A DNA stretch of 8,653 nt, from assembly GCA_049647245.1 (NCBI GenBank), contig JBARXH010000285.1:1-8653 (forward strand), in the 5' to 3' direction. Positions 5,379 through 8,653 of the stretch are shown piece after piece. The stretch is from Litorimonas sp049647245. GTDB taxonomy: Bacteria > Pseudomonadota > Alphaproteobacteria > Caulobacterales > Maricaulaceae. Under the pieces are notes generated by a model, which was given only the letters and a program-made list of their open reading frames with translations, did not search any database and had not been told where the DNA came from. The translations under genes and the position numbers were made by a program. Each line of letters opens with the position of its first letter. Positions within the stretch are counted from its first letter, which is position 1.

Positions 5379-5409
5379 CTATTTGGGCGGACGCGGCGCG
5401 GCCTGCAAG
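5379..5409 (-). promoter_or_regulatory. Possible hrcA-grpE promoter
   Basis: On the minus strand, TTGCAG (5403-5408) and AAATAG (5379-5384) are 18 bp apart. The same stretch reads as CTTG (5406-5409), 18 bp, then CCCAAAT, a partial match to the alphaproteobacterial RpoH pattern. Transcription would start almost at the hrcA ATG. A 7-bp inverted repeat GCAAGGC/GCCTTGC (5405-5411 and 5426-5432) overlaps the -35. This is a weak call. Confidence 0.3.
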
Positions 5410-5508
5410 GCTTGAGACAGGCTTCGCCTTGCCTTCGGACGCCGCACGTCACAAAGCCCGGCTTCGAATCCCGTTTCGCCTATTCCACATCCAGCCACGG
5501 ACCCTCCC

Positions 5509-6231
5509 ATGACCTCTCCCCGCCCGGAAGCCCGCGCCCTCGACGCGCTCCGCCCCGTCTCGATCGAAACGGGCGTGTCGCGCTACGCCGAAGGCTCCTG
5601 CCTCATCCGTTTCGGACACACGCACGTGCTGGTGACGGCCAGCGTCGATGAAAACGTCCCGCGCTGGATGAAGGGCAAGGGCCGTGGCTGGGTCACGGCG
5701 GAATACGGCATGCTGCCGCGCTCCACGCACACGCGCAACGGCCGCGAAGCCGCACGCGGCAAGCAGGGCGGCCGCACGGTGGAGATCCAGCGTCTGATCG
5801 GTCGTAGCCTGCGCGCCGTGACCGATCTCGAAGCTCTGGGCGAGCGCCAGATCGTGGTCGATTGCGACGTCATGCAGGCGGACGGCGGCACCCGCACGGC
5901 GGCCATCACCGGTGCCTGGGTCGCGCTCAGCCAAGCGTGCGCGCGTCTGGTCGCCGACGGGGTGATCGAAAAGACTCCCGTCACCGCCCCCATGGCCGCC
6001 GTGTCCTGCGGCATCGTCGACGGCACCTGCCGCCTCGACCTCGAATATGTGGAAGACAGCGCCGCCCAGGCGGACGCCAATTTCGTGCTGACGGAGACAG
6101 GCGGCATCATCGAGGTCCAGGCCACCGCCGAGGACGAGCCCTTCACGGGCGAGCAGATGGACGAGCTGATGCGCCTGGCGAGAAAAGGCGTGGGAGAGCT
6201 GTGCGCGGCTCAGAAGGCGGCGTTGGGTTAG
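5509..6231 (+). CDS. rph: Ribonuclease PH
   Basis: RNase PH is a phosphate-dependent 3'-5' exoribonuclease that trims tRNA precursors and also acts on other structured RNA. The 240 residues match the family length. Conserved features are RPVSIETGVSRYAEGSCLIRFGHTHV at the N-terminus, ENVPRWMKGKGRGWVTAEYGMLPRST, and the active-site and phosphate-binding stretches GGRTVEIQRLIGRSLRAV and DVMQADGGTRTAAITGAW. The C-terminal part has AVSCGIVDG and DLEYVEDSAAQADANFVLTETGGIIEVQ, also typical. The ATG at 5509 begins at the usual place, but no clear Shine-Dalgarno is visible upstream. It diverges from hrcA across 138 bp and converges with the small regulator gene downstream, whose stop is 31 bp away. 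In related bacteria rph, rdgB and hemW are often consecutive; here a cassette on the other strand separates them. Confidence 0.98.
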   Translation: MTSPRPEARALDALRPVSIETGVSRYAEGSCLIRFGHTHVLVTASVDENVPRWMKGKGRGWVTAEYGMLPRSTHTRNGREAARGKQGGRTVEIQRLIGRSLRAVTDLEALGERQIVVDCDVMQADGGTRTAAITGAWVALSQACARLVADGVIEKTPVTAPMAAVSCGIVDGTCRLDLEYVEDSAAQADANFVLTETGGIIEVQATAEDEPFTGEQMDELMRLARKGVGELCAAQKAALG

Positions 6232-6262
6232 GCCGTATCGCACGGCGGCAAGCCGGAGAGAA

Positions 6263-6475
6263 TCAGGCCTCGTCGGCGACATACTCCAATATGTCCGCGG
6301 GCTGGCAGTCCAGTTCGCGGCAGAGCGCGTCGAGCGTGGAGAAGCGCACGGCGCGGGCCTTGCCGGTCTTGAGGATGGACAGGTTGGCGAGCGTGATGCC
6401 GACCCGTTCTGCCAGTTCCGTCAGGCTCATCTTGCGGTCGAGCAGGACGCGGTCGAGATTGACTTGGATCGCCAT
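6263..6475 (-). CDS. Small XRE-family transcriptional regulator (YozG-like)
   Basis: This 70-residue protein is almost entirely one Cro/C1-type helix-turn-helix. Residues about 7-65 contain LLDRKMSLTELAERVGITLANLSILKTGKARAVRFSTLDALCRELDCQPADILEYV, shown here only to describe order: the first helix, the HTH pair at SLTELAERVGITLANLSIL, and the C-terminal helices ending in PADILEY, a phrase typical of the YozG-like group. No effector domain is present. Its ATG shares an A with the TGA of the upstream DUF2975 gene (TGATG at 6473-6477), so the pair is likely cotranscribed and translationally coupled. Members of this group are commonly encoded beside DUF2975 membrane proteins, suggesting the membrane partner controls the regulator or is controlled by it. 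The target genes are unknown; autoregulation of the pair is plausible. Confidence 0.92.
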   Translation of the reverse strand: MAIQVNLDRVLLDRKMSLTELAERVGITLANLSILKTGKARAVRFSTLDALCRELDCQPADILEYVADEA

Positions 6476-7038
6476 CAGATGGTCAGCTCCGCCTCGGCGC
6501 GCATTTCCGCGCCCTGACGGAACGCCTCGCTGAGCGCCGCGATGACCAGCACGAGAAACCAGGTCCCGATGCGGATGTCCATGCCGGTCTCGGCCGGGGC
6601 GACGCCCAGGGCGCCGACGCTGATGTCGGCGAAACTGTGGACCACGATGCGGAAGATTTCCGTCGCCGCGATCAGCATCCACATGGCGCGCAGGCGCACG
6701 ATGTTCTCCTCCACGAAGGGATCGCCGTCCTGCACGGTGCGGATCACCCGGATGAGGATGGACAGGACGGCCAGCCAGGCCGCCGCCGTGATCGCGCCCG
6801 TGGCGCAGGCAAAGGCGAACCGGCCCCGGCTGGGCAGGGTCTCGGAGCTGCTATTGGACATCAGCCAGTCATAGAGCGGCGTGTCGAACAGGAAGGCGAG
6901 CGCGCAGGCCGACAGAACGACCAGGCCCACCAGCATCAGGCCCTGCACCACCCGCAACAGCAGGATCAGCCCGCCCGCCACGGGCTTGCCGAGGGCAAGA
7001 GTCGGAGTCTCTGTGTCGTAGGGGGCGGGTTCGGGCAT
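6475..7038 (-). CDS. DUF2975-family membrane protein
   Basis: This 187-residue protein has four predicted membrane helices: about LILLLRVVQGLMLVGLVVLS, FAFACATGAITAAAWLAVLS, MWMLIAATEIFRIVVHSFA and IGTWFLVLVIAALSEAF. Between helices 2 and 3 lies GDPFVEENIVRLRAMW, the recognisable family motif (GDPF..EN..RLR). The biochemical function is unknown. The ATG at 7038 is preferred over an in-frame ATG at 7161, because the extra 41 residues are low in conservation and overlap rdgB's upstream region; GGGG lies immediately before the start, so the binding site is poor. The next gene encodes an XRE regulator in a TGATG overlap, the usual partnership of this family. It diverges from rdgB. DUF2975 assignment rests on motif and pairing, not on a search. 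Confidence 0.85.
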   Translation of the reverse strand: MPEPAPYDTETPTLALGKPVAGGLILLLRVVQGLMLVGLVVLSACALAFLFDTPLYDWLMSNSSSETLPSRGRFAFACATGAITAAAWLAVLSILIRVIRTVQDGDPFVEENIVRLRAMWMLIAATEIFRIVVHSFADISVGALGVAPAETGMDIRIGTWFLVLVIAALSEAFRQGAEMRAEAELTI

Positions 7039-7148
7039 CCCCGTGTTGTTAAACGATAAAACCGCGCGTGCAAGCGGGCGTTGCGCCCCGCCCTCAGCGC
7101 GGCCGCCTGCCTGTTGCGCCGCTGCGGGGACAGACCTATGTGCGCGCC

Positions 7149-7802
7149 ATGACCGGCACAAATCCCATATCCGAAACCCCGCGCCGCCTCGCCAAAGGCG
7201 ATACGGTGGTCGTGGCCTCCCACAATCAGGGCAAGGTCCGCGAGATCCGCGCCCTGCTGGAGCCGTTCGGCCTGTCCACCATCAGCGCAGCCGAGCTGGA
7301 CCTGCCCGAGCCGGAGGAGACGGAAGACAGCTATGCCGGCAATGCGCGTCTGAAGGCCGTCGCCGCAGCCACGGCATCCGGCCATCCGGCCCTGTCCGAC
7401 GATAGCGGGCTGGACGTGCATGCGCTGGGCGACAAGCCGGGTATCCACGCGGCGCGCTGGGCGGAAGACGAAGCGGGCAACCGGGACTTTCGCAGAGCGA
7501 TGGAGCGCGTCCACCGGGAACTCGCGGACAGCGAGGACCGCAGCGCCCGCTTCCGCTGCGCGCTCTGCCTCGCGTTTCCCGACGGCTCCGACACAGTCTA
7601 TGAGGGCGTGTGCGACGGGGACATCGTCTGGCCGCCGCGCGGCGAGCGGGGCTTCGGCTACGATCCCATCTTCGTCATGACGGGCGACACGCAGACCTTC
7701 GCGGAGATCGACCCGGAGGAGAAGCACGCCAAGAGCCACCGCGCCGACGCCTTCGCCAAATTCATGGCCGACCAGTTCCCCTATGGCGCGCCCGAAAGCT
7801 GA
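7149..7802 (+). CDS. rdgB: dITP/XTP pyrophosphatase (RdgB/HAM1 family)
   Basis: This enzyme hydrolyses dITP, ITP and XTP to monophosphates, keeping deaminated purines out of DNA and RNA. The 217 residues show the family signature SHNQGK at 24-29 (S/T-x-N-x2-K), a nucleotide-binding loop. The catalytic region follows as LSDDSGLDVHALGDKPGIHAARWA (84-90 onward), then GERGFGYDPIFV, and SHRADAFAKF near the C-terminus binds the base. All expected motifs are intact. The start is uncertain. The ATG at 7149 fits family length but lacks a close binding site, whereas an in-frame GTG at 7140 has GGGGA 9 nt upstream and would add three residues. The stop overlaps the start of hemW by 20 nt, so the two are probably one operon. 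It diverges from the DUF2975 gene. Confidence 0.97.
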   Translation: MTGTNPISETPRRLAKGDTVVVASHNQGKVREIRALLEPFGLSTISAAELDLPEPEETEDSYAGNARLKAVAAATASGHPALSDDSGLDVHALGDKPGIHAARWAEDEAGNRDFRRAMERVHRELADSEDRSARFRCALCLAFPDGSDTVYEGVCDGDIVWPPRGERGFGYDPIFVMTGDTQTFAEIDPEEKHAKSHRADAFAKFMADQFPYGAPES

Positions 7803-8653
7803 AGCGGAAGCCGCGCCGGGGGGCGGGGAGACCTCGCCGCTCGCCCTGTATCTGCACTGGCCCTACTGTGCCCGCATCTGCCCCTACTGCGATTTCAACG
7901 TCCATCTTGACCGAAGGGCCGGAGAGGCGGACTCTCTGGTCGAGGCCATGGTGGCCGATCTCGCCCACTGGCGGGCGTGGACCGGCCCACGCCATGTCGC
8001 ATCCGTGCATTTCGGCGGCGGCACGCCGTCGCTGCTGACGAAGGCGCAGCTCTCCACTTTCTGTGCGGCGATCGACCGGCTTTGGGGGGTGGAGGATGCG
8101 GAAATCGCCCTCGAAGCCAATCCCAACGACGTGACCGACGCGCGTCTGGAGGCGTGGCGGGCGGCTGGCCTGTCCCGCCTCTCGCTCGGCGTGCAGAGCT
8201 TCGACGACGCGGTTCTGTCCCGGCTGGGCCGCGATCACGACGGTGCGCAGGCGAAGTCGGCCGTCGCCCGGTCCGTGGCGACGTTCCGGTCCGTCTCGGC
8301 CGATCTGATCTTCGGTGTGGCGGGCGAGGGGGTGGACCGCCTGTCCCACGATCTCGACATGCTGCTGGCGCTGGGCGTGCCGCATATCTCCACCTACCAA
8401 CTGACGGTGGAGCCGGGCACGGCCTTCGCGCGGGCCGAAGCGCGCGGGCAGAGCCGCGCCGTGGACGAAGACCGCAGCGCCGATGCGTTCGAGGCCATCC
8501 GTGCCCGGCTGAGCGCGGAAGGCTACCGCCATTACGAAGTCAGCAACTTCGCCCGGCCCGGCCATGAAAGCGCGCATAATCTCGCCTACTGGCGCGGGCG
8601 GGACTATGTCGGTGTCGGCCCCGGCGCGCACGGACGGCTGTGGACGCAAGAGG
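7783..8653 (+). CDS. hemW: HemW-like radical SAM haem chaperone (cut by right edge)
   Basis: HemW binds haem and S-adenosylmethionine through an iron-sulfur cluster and is thought to deliver haem to respiratory enzymes; it is often misannotated as coproporphyrinogen III oxidase HemN. The 290 visible residues include the cluster motif Cys29-x3-Cys33-x2-Cys36 followed by Asp-Phe (YCARICPYCDF). CPYCDF, rather than the extra-cysteine pattern of true HemN, favours HemW. Further motifs are HFGGGTPSLL (76-85), EANPNDVT, RLSLGVQSFDD, SADLIFGV, STYQLTVEPGTAF, HYEVSNFARPGHESAHNLAYWRGRDYVGVGPGAHG. About 90 residues are missing beyond the edge, given a usual length near 380. The ATG at 7783 lies inside the rdgB end (20-nt overlap), with no good Shine-Dalgarno, suggesting coupled translation. 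No other start codon comes before the conserved strand. Confidence 0.94.
   Translation, partial: MARPKAEAEAAPGGGETSPLALYLHWPYCARICPYCDFNVHLDRRAGEADSLVEAMVADLAHWRAWTGPRHVASVHFGGGTPSLLTKAQLSTFCAAIDRLWGVEDAEIALEANPNDVTDARLEAWRAAGLSRLSLGVQSFDDAVLSRLGRDHDGAQAKSAVARSVATFRSVSADLIFGVAGEGVDRLSHDLDMLLALGVPHISTYQLTVEPGTAFARAEARGQSRAVDEDRSADAFEAIRARLSAEGYRHYEVSNFARPGHESAHNLAYWRGRDYVGVGPGAHGRLWTQE

Noticed and set aside
5371..5508. CIRCE operator between hrcA and rph
   Set aside because: No TTAGCACTC-N9-GAGTGCTAA or close variant is present.
6232..6262. Bidirectional terminator between rph and the XRE gene
   Set aside because: A short GCCG/CGGC pairing exists, but the stem is only 4 bp and there is no T-run on either strand.
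5449..6282. 277-residue minus-strand frame across rph
   Set aside because: It is antisense to intact rph; the histidine- and alanine-rich translation is typical of a GC-rich shadow frame.
7049..7064. CtrA-type site (TTAA-N7-TTAA) before the DUF2975 gene
   Set aside because: Only one half (TTAA) is present; the second half reads AACC, so the match is too poor.
6966..7739. 257-residue minus-strand frame across rdgB
   Set aside because: It is antisense to rdgB, which carries all ITPase motifs.
7762..8649. 295-residue minus-strand frame across hemW
   Set aside because: It is antisense to hemW, whose radical SAM motifs are clear on the plus strand.

Overview
The window is chromosomal core DNA from a GC-rich alphaproteobacterium. 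The gene content and order (dnaA-rpsT-enoyl-CoA hydratase-mutM, hrcA-grpE, rph, rdgB-hemW) and a dense group of GANTC (CcrM-type) methylation sites upstream of dnaA point to a Caulobacterales/Hyphomonadaceae/Maricaulis-like organism. This assignment is an inference from layout and motifs, not from a search. There are no tRNA or rRNA genes, insertion sequences, prophage genes or CRISPR arrays.

Left part (1-3284, minus strand). Reading leftward from 3284: mutM (DNA glycosylase), an ECHS1-like enoyl-CoA hydratase, rpsT (ribosomal protein S20) and the first 131 codons of dnaA, which runs off the left edge. rpsT has a clear promoter and a clear intrinsic terminator. dnaA has its own likely promoter about 150 bp upstream, giving a long leader. 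Two gene-free stretches, 394-886 and 1151-1545, are rich in regulatory sequence: methylation sites, promoters, terminator and hairpins.

Middle part (3285-5508). The hrcA-grpE heat-shock operon runs leftward and ends in a compact multi-hairpin element just after the grpE stop. mutM, next on the same strand, has a perfect 25-bp palindrome directly before its ribosome binding site. hrcA and rph diverge from a 138-bp gap with no CIRCE operator and no Shine-Dalgarno for hrcA.

Right part (5509-8653). rph, rdgB and hemW lie on the plus strand; the last two overlap and hemW is cut by the right edge. A two-gene minus-strand cassette sits between rph and rdgB: a four-helix DUF2975 membrane protein and a small XRE/YozG-like regulator, joined by a TGATG stop-start overlap. 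It is the least characterised protein-coding part of the window.

Most genes are standard housekeeping genes for replication initiation, translation, RNA maturation, DNA and nucleotide-pool repair, protein folding and haem handling. No clearly new system is visible. The best leads are the GANTC cluster at dnaA, the branched palindromic element after grpE, the palindrome before mutM and the DUF2975/XRE cassette.
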